A stretch of 33,416 nt of DNA from a bacterium (GTDB taxonomy: Bacteria; Planctomycetota; UBA1135; GCA-002686595). The position numbers were made by a program, and so were the translations under genes. Below the pieces are notes generated by a model. That model was not told where the DNA came from. It ran no database searches and saw only the letters and a list, made by a program, of their open reading frames with translations. Location: the NCBI GenBank assembly GCA_024228395.1, contig JAAETM010000189.1:1-33416 (forward strand). The letters are read 5' to 3'. Position 1 is the first letter of the stretch, and each line of letters begins with the position of its first letter. This document shows, in pieces, positions 1 through 7,525 of the stretch.

Positions 1-262
1 GGCCAGCCGTCATTCTTCGGAAGACAAGCCTCGGAACCCAAAGCGAGCGTGGGAGTCGCTTCGTCGAGAGAATGCAGACAGTCTCGGTTACGCTGAAAAA
101 GACGGGCCGAAACCTGCATGACTTTATCGGGGAAGTCACCCACGGGGTACTGCACGGGGCCCACTTGCCGAAGCTATTGGGGTAGGGTTATGCTGGCTCG
201 TGGCCACTCAGAACCCCGCCTGAGGGCTGCTAGAACGGCGATTTCGTCCCGTGAACGCTTAC
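1..262 (+). mobile_element. Right end of an IS66-family insertion sequence (left part outside window)
   Basis: The stretch holds the last codons of an IS66-type transposase (3-185), a short non-coding tail, and a terminus reading GTGAACGCTTAC at 251-262. IS66-family elements are known to end in GTAA...TTAC and to carry inverted repeats resembling GTAAGCG. The reverse complement of this end starts GTAAGCGTTCAC, which fits. IS66 elements usually make 8-bp target duplications, so ATCATTAC at 263-270 is the candidate duplicated target. The partner copy and left repeat lie outside the window, so the boundary is inferred from one end only. Confidence 0.65.
3..185 (+). CDS. IS66-family transposase, C-terminal fragment cut by the window edge
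   Basis: Reading frame 3 is open from the left edge and stops with TAG at 183-185, giving about 60 residues. The stretch GTQSERGSRFVER, followed by VSVTLKKTGRNLHDFI, matches the conserved C-terminal tail of IS66 TnpC transposases. In that family a G-T-x-S-x-x-G-S-R-F-V-E core is followed by a T-x-x-x-x-x-R-N segment. IS66 transposases are usually about 500 residues, so only the last eighth is visible and nothing can be said about the catalytic DDE core. A different frame across this stretch (118-369) is open but runs over the IS end and is not believed. Confidence 0.72.
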   Translation, partial: PAVILRKTSLGTQSERGSRFVERMQTVSVTLKKTGRNLHDFIGEVTHGVLHGAHLPKLLG

Positions 263-582
263 ATCATTACAGGCAATCCAGGACTTGTGGAGCCCAAATA
301 TGGGCTTCCGTTACTAAGAACGTCAGCGACATGGCGCTCATCAGGTTGAAGGTGTTGGAGGGGTTCTGATCCCTGTGTCAAACCTGGAACTTCCAGATCT
401 CACCGGCCCGCACACTTCGCCTCCCCCGAGGTCCCTTCGGGACTTGCCCCCCCCCACCCATGACCCAGGTTGAGTCTGCCGCTCAAAGCGCCGCCCCGAT
501 CCCGTCCCACACCTGCATCAAAGCCCCCCCCATGACGCCCCAGGCCCCATGAATTGGTAGACTTCCCCCCCGAGATCCCACC
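263..582. other. Intergenic region between the IS66 end and cysD
   Basis: No gene is recognised. The stretch holds a small hairpin (GAGCCC / GGGCTT around 290-313), a compact one (GTCCC-TTC-GGGAC at 431-443), and C-rich tracts including nine C at 447-455. It must contain the cysD leader, but no convincing -35/-10 pair or Shine-Dalgarno sequence could be picked before the ATG at 583. The IS end lies only 320 bp upstream of cysD, so a promoter could have been displaced or supplied by the insertion. Confidence 0.5.
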
Positions 583-1509
583 ATGGCACCCAAAACACCC
601 TCCGACGCGCGCCTGACCCACCTCCAGAAACTGGAGGCCGAGGCCATTCATATCATGCGCGAGGCCGTGGCCGAGAGCGAACGTCCTGCCATGCTGTACA
701 GCATTGGCAAGGACAGCTCGGTCATGCTGCACCTGGCCCAGAAGGCTTTCTTCCCTTCGATCCCCCCCTTCCCGCTAGTACACGTGGATACCAACTGGAA
801 ATTCTCGGAGATGTACACCTTCCGGGAGGAGATCGCCAGGCGCACGGGCATGGAGCTCGTGGTGCACAAGAACCCCGAGTGCGTCGAGCGCGGCATCAAC
901 CCCTTCGAGCATGGCTCGGCGATCCACACCGACATGTGGAAGACCGAAGGCCTCAAGCAGGTTATCGACCTGCATCGCTACGACCTGTGCTTCGGCGGAG
1001 CCCGCCGCGACGAGGACAAGGCGCGCGCCAAGGAACGTGTGTTCTCCGTGCGCTCCCCCCAGCACCAATGGGATCCCAAACGCCAGCGCCCCGAACTCTG
1101 GCAGCTCTACAACGTACGCCGCTCAGCCGGTGAAACGATCCGCTCCTTCCCGATCTCCAACTGGACCGAGCTCGACGTTTGGCAGTACGTGCATCTAGAA
1201 AAAATCCCGATCGTGCCACTCTACTTCTCCGCCCCGCGTCCCGTCGTGGATCGCGAAGGAACCTGGATCATGGTCGACGACGAACGCTTCCAACTACGCG
1301 ACGGCGAAACCCCCGTCACCAAATCCGTGCGCTTCAGAACCTTGGGTTGTTACCCGCTCTCCGGCGCCATCGAAAGCGAAGCGGATTGCCTGACCGACAT
1401 CATCCAAGAGATGTTGCTCGCAACCACATCCGAGCGCCAGGGTCGTTTGATCGACTCCGATAGCGGCTCCGGATCGATGGAGAAGAAGAAGCAGGAGGGT
1501 TACTTCTAA
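583..1509 (+). CDS. cysD: Sulfate adenylyltransferase subunit 2 (ATP sulfurylase small subunit)
   Basis: CysD forms adenosine 5'-phosphosulfate from ATP and sulfate in the cytoplasm, driven by GTP hydrolysis on its partner CysN. The 308-residue protein has the usual family length. The PP-loop-like signature YSIGKDSSV lies at about residues 39-47, followed by the typical [14 protein letters not shown] segment and the [16 protein letters not shown] region. The ATG at 583 is the first start giving the usual N-terminus ([18 protein letters not shown]). Its stop overlaps the start of cysNC by one base (TAATG). An AGGAGG at 1493-1498, inside the end of cysD, serves as the ribosome-binding site of the next gene, so the two subunits are translationally coupled. 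Confidence 0.96.
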   Translation: MAPKTPSDARLTHLQKLEAEAIHIMREAVAESERPAMLYSIGKDSSVMLHLAQKAFFPSIPPFPLVHVDTNWKFSEMYTFREEIARRTGMELVVHKNPECVERGINPFEHGSAIHTDMWKTEGLKQVIDLHRYDLCFGGARRDEDKARAKERVFSVRSPQHQWDPKRQRPELWQLYNVRRSAGETIRSFPISNWTELDVWQYVHLEKIPIVPLYFSAPRPVVDREGTWIMVDDERFQLRDGETPVTKSVRFRTLGCYPLSGAIESEADCLTDIIQEMLLATTSERQGRLIDSDSGSGSMEKKKQEGYF

Positions 1510-3410
1510 TGGCACACATCTCAGACCTGATCGCCAAGGACATCGACGCCTACCTGCTGCAACACCAGTACAAGGGTCTATTGCGTTTCATCACCTGCGG
1601 CAGCGTGGACGACGGCAAGAGCACGCTCATCGGGCGCCTGCTCTACGACTCGCACATGGTGTTCGAGGATCACCTAAGCTCCTTGCAAACCGACTCCGCA
1701 AAAGTGGGCACGCAAGGCGCCGACATCGACCTAGCCCTGCTACTCGACGGCCTGACCGCCGAGCGCGAGCAAGGCATCACCATCGATGTGGCCTATCGCT
1801 TCTTCTCCACCGAGAAGCGCAAGTTCATCGTGGCCGACACGCCCGGGCATGAGCAGTACACGCGCAACATGGTCACCGGTGCCTCCACCGCCGACGCGGC
1901 GATCCTGATGGTCGACGCGCGCAAGGGCGTGCTCACGCAAACGCGCCGCCACAGCTACATCGTCTCCCTGCTCGGCATCAAGCACATCATCGTGGCCATC
2001 AACAAGATGGACCTGGTGGACTTCTCCGAGGAGACCTTCGAGACCATCAAACAAGAGTTCGGCGACTTCGCGCGCCGCATCGACCTGGAGGACGTGACCT
2101 TCATCCCGGTTTCGGCCCTCGATGGCGACAACGTCACCGCATTGAGCGACAAGATGCCCTGGTACAAGGGCCAAACCCTCATGCAGTACCTGGAGACCGT
2201 GCCCGTCGGCGACACCGCCGCGGCCTCGGCCTTCCGCTTCCCCGTGCAATGGGTCAACCGCCCGAACCTAGACTTCCGCGGCTTCTCCGGCCGCATCGTG
2301 GGAGGTTCGATCAAACCGGGCGACGCTATCCGCGTCTTGCCCTCCGGCACAACCAGCACGGTCGATCGCATCGTGACCATGGACGGTGACCTGAGTGAGG
2401 CCGTAGCCGGCCAATCGGTCACGCTCACCTTGGCCGATGAAATCGACGCCAGCCGCGGCGACCTGATCTGCGCCGCCGAATCCCCCGCCGAAGTGGCGGA
2501 CCAATTCGAAGCCCACATCGTCTGGATGCACGAGGACGAGATGCTGCCCGGCCGCCCCTATCTGATCAAGATCGGAACGCGGGTCGTAGGCGCCACCCTC
2601 GCCCACCCCAAGTATCGGGTCGACGTGAACAACCTGGACCACCTGGCCGCCAATACGCTGGCGCTCAACGAGATCGGCGTCTGCAACATCAGCCTGGACC
2701 GCAAGATCCCCTTCGATCCCTACGCGAACAACCGGGACACGGGCGGCTTCATCATCATCGATAAGCTGACCCAGAACACGATCGGCGCGGGCCTCCTGCA
2801 CTTCTCTCTACGCCGCTCCCACAACATCCACTGGCAAGACGTCAAGGTCGACAAGGACCTACGCGCCACCCAAGGCAACCACAAACCCGGCGTGATCTGG
2901 TTCACCGGCCTCTCCGGCTCCGGCAAATCCACCATCGCCGACATCGTGGAGTCCAAGCTGCACGCCATGGGCGTACGCACCTACCTGCTAGACGGCGACA
3001 ACATCCGCCACGGCCTCAACCGCGACCTAGGCTTCACCGACGCCGACCGCGTAGAGAACATCCGCCGCATCGCCGAAGTCTCCGCCCTCATGGTCGACGC
3101 CGGCATGATCGTCCTCACCGCCTTCATCTCCCCCTTCCGCGCCGAACGCCGCCTAGCCCGCGAACGCGTAGAAGAGGACGAGTTCCTAGAAGTCCACGTG
3201 GACACCCCACTCGCCATCGCCGAAGAACGCGACGTAAAAGGCCTCTACGCCAAAGCCCGCGCCGGCGACCTAAAAAACTTCACCGGCATCGACTCCCCCT
3301 ACGAAGCCCCAGAAAGCCCCGAAGTCCGAGTCGACACAAGCGAACTCACCCCCGAAGAAGCCGCCGACCAAATCATCGAAGACTTGCGCACTCGCGGCCG
3401 ATTGGGATAG
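1509..3410 (+). CDS. cysNC: Bifunctional sulfate adenylyltransferase subunit 1 / adenylylsulfate kinase
   Basis: This is a fusion of the GTPase subunit of ATP sulfurylase (CysN) with APS kinase (CysC), so the operon can carry sulfate through to PAPS. The N-terminal GTPase shows G1 GSVDDGKS (about residues 31-38), G3 DTPGH (110-114) and G4 NKMD (165-168). EF-Tu-like barrels follow. The C-terminal kinase starts near residue 460 with a Walker A GLSGSGKS (about 467-474), then [12 protein letters not shown] and FISPFRAER, hallmarks of APS kinase. At 633 residues the length is normal for CysNC fusions. It starts one base inside the cysD stop with a good AGGAGG. No strong terminator follows; only a weak CTACG/CGTAG hairpin is seen near 3459-3479. 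Confidence 0.96.
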   Translation: MAHISDLIAKDIDAYLLQHQYKGLLRFITCGSVDDGKSTLIGRLLYDSHMVFEDHLSSLQTDSAKVGTQGADIDLALLLDGLTAEREQGITIDVAYRFFSTEKRKFIVADTPGHEQYTRNMVTGASTADAAILMVDARKGVLTQTRRHSYIVSLLGIKHIIVAINKMDLVDFSEETFETIKQEFGDFARRIDLEDVTFIPVSALDGDNVTALSDKMPWYKGQTLMQYLETVPVGDTAAASAFRFPVQWVNRPNLDFRGFSGRIVGGSIKPGDAIRVLPSGTTSTVDRIVTMDGDLSEAVAGQSVTLTLADEIDASRGDLICAAESPAEVADQFEAHIVWMHEDEMLPGRPYLIKIGTRVVGATLAHPKYRVDVNNLDHLAANTLALNEIGVCNISLDRKIPFDPYANNRDTGGFIIIDKLTQNTIGAGLLHFSLRRSHNIHWQDVKVDKDLRATQGNHKPGVIWFTGLSGSGKSTIADIVESKLHAMGVRTYLLDGDNIRHGLNRDLGFTDADRVENIRRIAEVSALMVDAGMIVLTAFISPFRAERRLARERVEEDEFLEVHVDTPLAIAEERDVKGLYAKARAGDLKNFTGIDSPYEAPESPEVRVDTSELTPEEAADQIIEDLRTRGRLG

Positions 3411-3563
3411 ACATAGTGCGTGACTCCAAATTCATAGCCATTCCCCCCAGCCTGCTACGCAAGTCTGTGTAAACCGTAGTTTGGCAAACGTATCGTAACC
3501 AAGACCGAGCTTCAGACTGGTAACCGCAACTCGCTGTCCGGTTTCCTTGCCCATACCGGCGCA

Positions 3564-3800
3564 ATGCTACTGACTCTCTATGCGCTCGTGCTCAACAACA
3601 TCACGGTCTCAACCGGCAACTACACAAGCATCGTCATCCAAGCCATCGCCTGCTCATTCATTGCGATTTTGCTCGTCGTCGTGGCCTGGCGTCGAATACC
3701 GCCGGTAGGTCGGGCGACCGCTGTGCTCTTCGTCTTGGTGAACCTCTGGACCTTGCTCGACGCGGGCGGGCTCCGGTTGCCGGCAGTCCTAGGATGGTAG
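3564..3800 (+). CDS. Small two-helix membrane protein, function unknown
   Basis: This 78-residue ORF is not recognised. It has two clear hydrophobic spans, about residues 23-41 (IVIQAIACSFIAILLVVVAW) and 51-66 (ATAVLFVLVNLWTLLD), joined by a short basic loop (RRIPPVGR). That positive loop suggests both ends face out and the loop lies in the cytoplasm. The first ATG is used. The frame stays open upstream without another ATG, and no clear Shine-Dalgarno sequence precedes the start. The hydrophobic pattern makes it more credible than other short ORFs here, but it could be a remnant of a longer gene. Confidence 0.42.
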   Translation: MLLTLYALVLNNITVSTGNYTSIVIQAIACSFIAILLVVVAWRRIPPVGRATAVLFVLVNLWTLLDAGGLRLPAVLGW

Positions 3801-4242
3801 ACTGGCTGCCCAAGTCGCTGCATCGGATGGCCCTTTGCGATACCGGGCCGCGTACGTCGTCACGGTTCTTTCTCATACCTGCCGGAAGCCCCCGGTACAC
3901 AAGCGTGACAGCGTACGCGGCTCCGTATCTCGCACAACTTCAACATTCGCAACAACAAACAAGGATACGGCGTCAGTCACGTTTCTCCATTGTTCAAAGC
4001 AGCCAGCCTCCGGGCAGCGGCCAGTCCTTCACGCATCCCGCACTTGCTATCAGACTAGTCGAGCCTAGAGCGCAGGATGGGTCGCAAATCAAACGCTAGC
4101 TGCTTGGAAATTGGAGAAAAGTGACTGACGCAGTATACAGACGCGGCATACATGACTCCCTGTATCCTATCCCTCTTGTCCCTATCAGCAGTCAAGCCTA
4201 CTGTTGGCAAAACCACATAGCATGTGATGCCACAAACCGGAC
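3801..4242. other. Intergenic stretch without recognisable gene
   Basis: Two short overlapping open frames exist (from about 3794 and 3835), but neither has a ribosome-binding site, hydrophobic pattern or recognisable family. Base composition is less GC-rich than in the core genes around it, which fits accessory DNA. An inverted repeat is visible: ATCAGCAGTCAAGC at 4184-4197 against GCTCAACTGCTGAT at 4246-4259. Nine pairs are perfect, with a loop of about 48 nt, just before the HEPN gene. Confidence 0.4.
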
Positions 4243-4281
4243 TTCGCTCAACTGCTGATCATCCCAACCGTTGGAGCACCC
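4243..4281 (+). repeat. 39-bp diverged repeat, copy A
   Basis: This stretch and 7478-7517 align over about 40 positions in the same orientation. There are about ten substitutions and one gap, and essentially all substitutions are transitions. Shared blocks include GCTGA, CCAACCG and CACCC. Copy A contains the near-palindrome CCAACCGTTGG, ends just before the preferred start of the HEPN gene and includes its GGAG ribosome-binding site at 4273-4276. Origin unknown. Confidence 0.45.
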
Positions 4282-4283
4282 AG

Positions 4284-5060
4284 ATGTTTGACCCGCTGCC
4301 CGACAGTGACAGAGATGGTATGTGGAGCTCTTCTGGCGTCATCACTGAAGCTGATGTGCGTACTGCCATCCGTGAAGCTGCAGAGAGGCACGCTCAAACC
4401 AAGGAGCTCTACGAGGAAGCTCTCGCGCAATCTGACGACTCCACACCGGGCGATTGCTATGCTAGTCATCTCACGGAGGCAGAACGACATGCTGCCGGAT
4501 TGGCCCATGTTCAGGCGGTTCTCATCACTGCGATGCACCTTGAAGGTGCAGTCAACGCCTGGGGCGTAATCGTCGCGGGACAGACCTTTTTCAAGAAGCA
4601 CATCGAGCGAGGGATGATTGAGACGAAGATCGCCCTTCTGATCGCGCTCGACGGACAGGGGTGCATCCCACCTGACCATAAAGCGCTTGTCTCATTGCGC
4701 AATCTCTTCGACCGCCGTAACCAATTCGCCCATCGTAAGACGAAAGAAATGGCACCAACCTTGGATTCATTCCATCTCCAGGAGGAGGACGGAGACGGCG
4801 ACCTCACGTTGTGTCGGGAAGCCTTGGAGGCGTTCCGTGGTCTCATCCTCACCCTTTCTCCCCGCCTCGCGTTTATGGTCGGTGGATACGCGGAGACATG
4901 TACGGTGCCAGAGCAATATCCGCCGGTAGGAACCAGGCGGCGGATTTTGCTCTGGCTCGGTACTCCCTGGTATCCCGTCGAAGTTCGTGCTTCTTCCCAA
5001 CCAGGGCGCTATTGTGGGAGGTCCTATTCCCCCATTTGCCCAAACGACCCCCTCCTGTGA
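4284..5060 (+). CDS. HEPN-like protein with altered C-terminus
   Basis: The 258-residue protein is mostly helical. It carries LRNLFDRRNQFAHRK near residues 139-153, in which RNQFAH fits the R-(N/D/H)-x3-H form of the HEPN Rx4-6H motif seen in ribonuclease toxins and abortive-infection proteins. The preceding helix (LEGAVNAWGVIVAGQTFF) fits a HEPN fold. The ATG at 4284 is preferred because GGAG sits 7 nt upstream; earlier in-frame starts are GTG 4224 and ATG 4227. From about residue 206 the frame runs straight through the 67-bp hairpin repeat, so the last 50 residues are probably not native. The stop TGA overlaps the proposed GTG start of the next gene. HEPN function is inferred from the motif alone; no dedicated antitoxin is adjacent. 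Confidence 0.65.
   Translation: MFDPLPDSDRDGMWSSSGVITEADVRTAIREAAERHAQTKELYEEALAQSDDSTPGDCYASHLTEAERHAAGLAHVQAVLITAMHLEGAVNAWGVIVAGQTFFKKHIERGMIETKIALLIALDGQGCIPPDHKALVSLRNLFDRRNQFAHRKTKEMAPTLDSFHLQEEDGDGDLTLCREALEAFRGLILTLSPRLAFMVGGYAETCTVPEQYPPVGTRRRILLWLGTPWYPVEVRASSQPGRYCGRSYSPICPNDPLL
4901..4967 (+). repeat. 67-bp hairpin repeat, copy 1
   Basis: It begins TACGGTGCCAGAGCAATATC and ends GATTTTGCTCTGGCTCGGTA plus CTCCC. The two arms are complementary with few mismatches: the stem is about 25 bp, with GTAGGAACCAGG in the loop. Copy 2 at 6807-6873 is identical at 64 of 67 positions. The differences are one T/A in the left arm and GG/CC at the start of the right arm. This copy lies inside the open frame of the HEPN-like gene. 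Its size and structure resemble REP/MITE-like palindromes spread by a separate transposase, which is an inference. Confidence 0.85.
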
Positions 5061-5788
5061 GCATAGACACCTCCACCGAACTCGATTTCGATGCCCCGGC
5101 TGAAGAACCCGCAGCCAACTGTGAATTGTGCCAGAAGCCCCTGGCGGCGGAGTACTTCACCTGCGGGGAGGTCATTGCCTGTGGTGGGTGTGCCGTCCAG
5201 GTCCAAGGGCAACTGACCCAGGGTGCGGGCCTGGGCGGATATGTGCATGCCATTCTGTTGGGATCTGCCGCAGGCCTGGCCGGTGCCGCGATTTGGTATG
5301 GCGTGCGAGCGTTGACTGGATATGAGGTTGGACTGATCGCGATCCTGGTGGGGTACATGGTCGGCTGGGCGGTGCGCTCGGGATCGGGTGGCCGGGGTGG
5401 TTTGCCCTTCCAAATCGTGGCCGTGCTGATGACCTACTTTTGGATCTCCGCGAACTATGTGCCCGATCTGTACATGGCCTTCGATGATCCCGGATCCATG
5501 AATGCCGAGGACTACGAGTACTTCCGAAGTGCGGGTGCGCCGATCAGGTTGCTCATCTCCGTGGTGATATCCCTAACCCTCCCCTTCATCGATCCCGCCG
5601 AGAATCTCATCGGTATCTTGATCATGGGTTTTGGCCTACACCAAGCGTGGAGCATGAACCGACGGCAAAACATCGCCGTGGCCGGTCCCTACCAACTTCA
5701 CCAGGATGCACCCGGTGAAGATGCTGACGAGCTCGAAGAACCCACCGCACCCGATGCACTAGCGGCTCCCATTGATGATCCCGCCTAA
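5057..5788 (+). CDS. Zinc-ribbon integral membrane protein
   Basis: The N-terminal part has a zinc-ribbon pattern, CELC (residues 22-25) and CGGC (42-45). About four to five hydrophobic spans follow (roughly 64-84, 90-106, 118-136, 163-178 and 183-198). The segment GYEVGLIAILVGYMVGWAV, then GSGGRGG, resembles a conserved membrane region seen in uncharacterised planctomycete proteins. The acidic tail (DADELEEP) is probably cytoplasmic. Similarity is confined to sequence after the HEPN frame, so the GTG at 5057 is chosen; it overlaps that gene's stop as GTGA. No good ribosome-binding site supports it, and TTG at 5036 is an alternative. Its end overlaps the M50 gene by 14 bases, so the two are translationally linked and probably act together. 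No molecular function is known. Confidence 0.8.
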   Translation: MSIDTSTELDFDAPAEEPAANCELCQKPLAAEYFTCGEVIACGGCAVQVQGQLTQGAGLGGYVHAILLGSAAGLAGAAIWYGVRALTGYEVGLIAILVGYMVGWAVRSGSGGRGGLPFQIVAVLMTYFWISANYVPDLYMAFDDPGSMNAEDYEYFRSAGAPIRLLISVVISLTLPFIDPAENLIGILIMGFGLHQAWSMNRRQNIAVAGPYQLHQDAPGEDADELEEPTAPDALAAPIDDPA

Positions 5789-6806
5789 GCCTGGCCTGGA
5801 ATGCTCGAACTGCGGGGCTGAAATCGCGCCGGGTATCCTGACCTGCCCGGCCTGCAAGCGCCTGGTGCATGCGGAGCGACTCGGTGAACTGTCGAGACAG
5901 GCCAACGAGTTGCGCCAGACCGAGCAATGGAACCAGGAGCGAGATCTTTGGCGCAGCGCCCTGGAGTTGCTGCCGGGGCACGCCCCGCAACGCGTGAAAA
6001 TCAACGCGCGCATCGCAGAGCTGGCCGAGCATTGCGGTAACGAGGTCGCGCACAAGACCAGCCCCGCGCCAAAGTGGCTGGCCTCCCTGGGCGTGGTCGG
6101 CTTCACCCTCTGGAAGTTCAAGTTCCTGTTGGGTTTCATGCTGACCAAGGGCAAGCTCCTGCTGCTGGGCTTGACCAAGTCCAGCACCGTCTTTTCCATG
6201 TTCCTGTCCATGGGCGTCTATTGGAGCATCTGGGGTTGGCAGTTCGCGCTGGGTTTCATCGTGATGATGTACGTACACGAGATGGGCCACGTCTCCGCCC
6301 TGCGCCACCTGGGCATCAAGGCCTCCGCTCCCATGTTCGTGCCGGGCCTGGGCGCATTTGTGCGCTTGGAGCAATACCCCACCAGCGCGCGCGAAGAAGC
6401 ACGCGTGGGCCTGGCTGGACCCCTTTGGGGTCTCGGCGCAGCCCTGGCCAGCTACGGAGTATTCCTAGCCACCGACATGGGCATTTTCGCCGCCATCGCC
6501 CAGGTTGGAGGCCTGCTCAACCTCTTCAACCTGCTGCCCTTCTGGCAATTGGACGGCGCGCGCGGCATTCGAGCCATGTCCCGCAAGGGACGTGGATTGT
6601 TGGCCCTCGAACTGATCCTGGCCTGGACGATCACAGGCGAGGCCATGCTGCTGTTGGTCGCCCTGGTCATGGGCTTCCGAACGATCGACCCCAGCGCCCC
6701 AGAAACCTCGGACCGCCGAACCTTCGTCGAGTTCAGCCTGCTGCTGATCGTGCTAGCCCTGCTCTGCAGCGTCCACGTCCCTGGGCTCGCGGATACAGGC
6801 AGATAG
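5775..6806 (+). CDS. Site-2-protease-like M50 zinc metalloprotease with N-terminal zinc ribbon
   Basis: This is a membrane-embedded metalloprotease of the M50 (S2P) superfamily, which cuts substrates within or beside the membrane. The HExxH motif is HEMGH (residues 168-172). The third zinc ligand motif is NLLPFWQLDG (252-261), matching the N-x-x-P-x-x-x-L-D-G pattern. A cytoplasmic-type zinc ribbon (C10, C13, C24, C27) and a short helical TPR-like stretch precede the membrane part. At 343 residues with about six hydrophobic spans it is typical of planctomycete S2P homologues. ATG 5775 is preferred to the TTG just before it. Hairpin repeat copy 2 begins on the base after the TAG stop and may act as a terminator. 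The substrate is unknown. Confidence 0.9.
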   Translation: MIPPKPGLECSNCGAEIAPGILTCPACKRLVHAERLGELSRQANELRQTEQWNQERDLWRSALELLPGHAPQRVKINARIAELAEHCGNEVAHKTSPAPKWLASLGVVGFTLWKFKFLLGFMLTKGKLLLLGLTKSSTVFSMFLSMGVYWSIWGWQFALGFIVMMYVHEMGHVSALRHLGIKASAPMFVPGLGAFVRLEQYPTSAREEARVGLAGPLWGLGAALASYGVFLATDMGIFAAIAQVGGLLNLFNLLPFWQLDGARGIRAMSRKGRGLLALELILAWTITGEAMLLLVALVMGFRTIDPSAPETSDRRTFVEFSLLLIVLALLCSVHVPGLADTGR

Positions 6807-6873
6807 TACGGTGCCAGAGCAAAATCCGCCGGTAGGAACCAGGCCCCGGATTTTGCTCTGGCTCGGTACTCCC
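6807..6873 (+). repeat. 67-bp hairpin repeat, copy 2 (possible terminator of the M50 gene)
   Basis: It starts immediately after the TAG stop of the M50 gene. Arms: GCCAGAGCAAAATCCG and its complement CGGATTTTGCTCTGGC, a perfect 16-bp core, extended outwards with two mismatches to TACGG/CGGTA. See copy 1 for the comparison. Position and stability would let it end transcription of the zinc-ribbon/M50 pair, although no T-run follows. Confidence 0.85.
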
Positions 6874-7048
6874 CTCTCGTGCAGATTCATCCATACCATT
6901 CCACCCAAGCGACCCTGGCTCCAGCATTCGCAATGACATGCCGACTCCATCACCACCCTCCAGCTCAAGCTGCCACACAGCAGAGCCCTCCCCCACAGTT
7001 TGCTATGCTGATCTGCATGAACTGTAGTTATGCAGAAGAGGAGCGCCA

Positions 7049-7456
7049 ATGGCTGAAGACCTAGAAGTATTCGTCGCCCAACAACTCGCAAGCCTCGACG
7101 GGCCAGAAGGTGAGGACGCCTTTCACACGCTCATTGAGGCACCCCGTTCGATTCTGCCACTGCTCATGTTGGCGTATCACAAGCAGGTTTCATCCTCCGT
7201 TCGGGCTACGATTGTGGAGATTGTCTGGCAGTTTCGGGACCCTTCGACCCTCTCATTTCTCGCCGAAGCGCTGAGAACGGACGATGGCAATGTCTGGAAG
7301 CAGGCGCTGGACGGCATCGTTACCCTTGGTGGTCCAAACGCCATACATGTCCTGACGGACCAAGCAGATCGCGAGCGGAAGGAGCGTGGCGTGACTCAGA
7401 AGCTCGAGTGGATCCAGGAAGCGATCAAAGACTGCGATGGGAGCTCTGCACAATAG
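7049..7456 (+). CDS. HEAT-repeat-like small protein
   Basis: The 135-residue protein is acidic and all-helical. It has two or three HEAT-like helical pairs: SVRATIVEIVWQFRDPSTLSF, then ALRTDDGNVWKQALDGIVTL, then GPNAIHVLTDQADRERKER. The W-K-x-A-L-D-G-(I/L)-V-T-L-G core is common in small bacterial HEAT proteins, some of which sit beside toxins as immunity-like partners. The ATG at 7049 is supported by GAGGAG at 7038-7043, five bases upstream. It stands alone on this strand: copy 2 of the hairpin ends 175 bp before it, and a lipoprotein gene converges from the other side. No partner toxin is adjacent, so an immunity role is only a possibility. Confidence 0.72.
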   Translation: MAEDLEVFVAQQLASLDGPEGEDAFHTLIEAPRSILPLLMLAYHKQVSSSVRATIVEIVWQFRDPSTLSFLAEALRTDDGNVWKQALDGIVTLGGPNAIHVLTDQADRERKERGVTQKLEWIQEAIKDCDGSSAQ

Positions 7457-7477
7457 GCGCATGCAGACGGACGGGGT

Positions 7478-7517
7478 TTCGCCCGACCGCTGACCGCTCC
7501 AACCGCTGGGAACACCC
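7478..7517 (+). repeat. 39-bp diverged repeat, copy B
   Basis: Same-strand relative of 4243-4281, differing almost only by transitions. It sits 22 bp after the stop of the HEAT-like gene, in the 69-bp space between convergent genes, so a role at the ends of both transcripts is possible. Unlike copy A, it forms no good palindrome. Confidence 0.45.
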
Positions 7518-7525
7518 CCAAGCCC

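Noticed and set aside
118..369. Open frame of 83 codons near the left edge
   Set aside because: It crosses the transposase tail in another frame and the IS terminus, has no ribosome-binding site and resembles nothing known.
318..375. tRNA-like end (GGGGTTCTGATCCC)
   Set aside because: The loop does not match the T-loop consensus, and no anticodon or acceptor stems can be drawn around it.
3794..4099. Two overlapping short open frames after the small membrane ORF
   Set aside because: They have low-complexity S/Q/R-rich translations, no ribosome-binding site and no family likeness. They overlap the end of, or start just after, a more credible ORF.
4184..4281. Possible integron attC site (GCTCAAC ... 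GTTGGAGC, start codon just after)
   Set aside because: The outer arms are not complementary to an upstream R''-like box at a proper distance, no integrase is present, and copy B lacks the palindrome.
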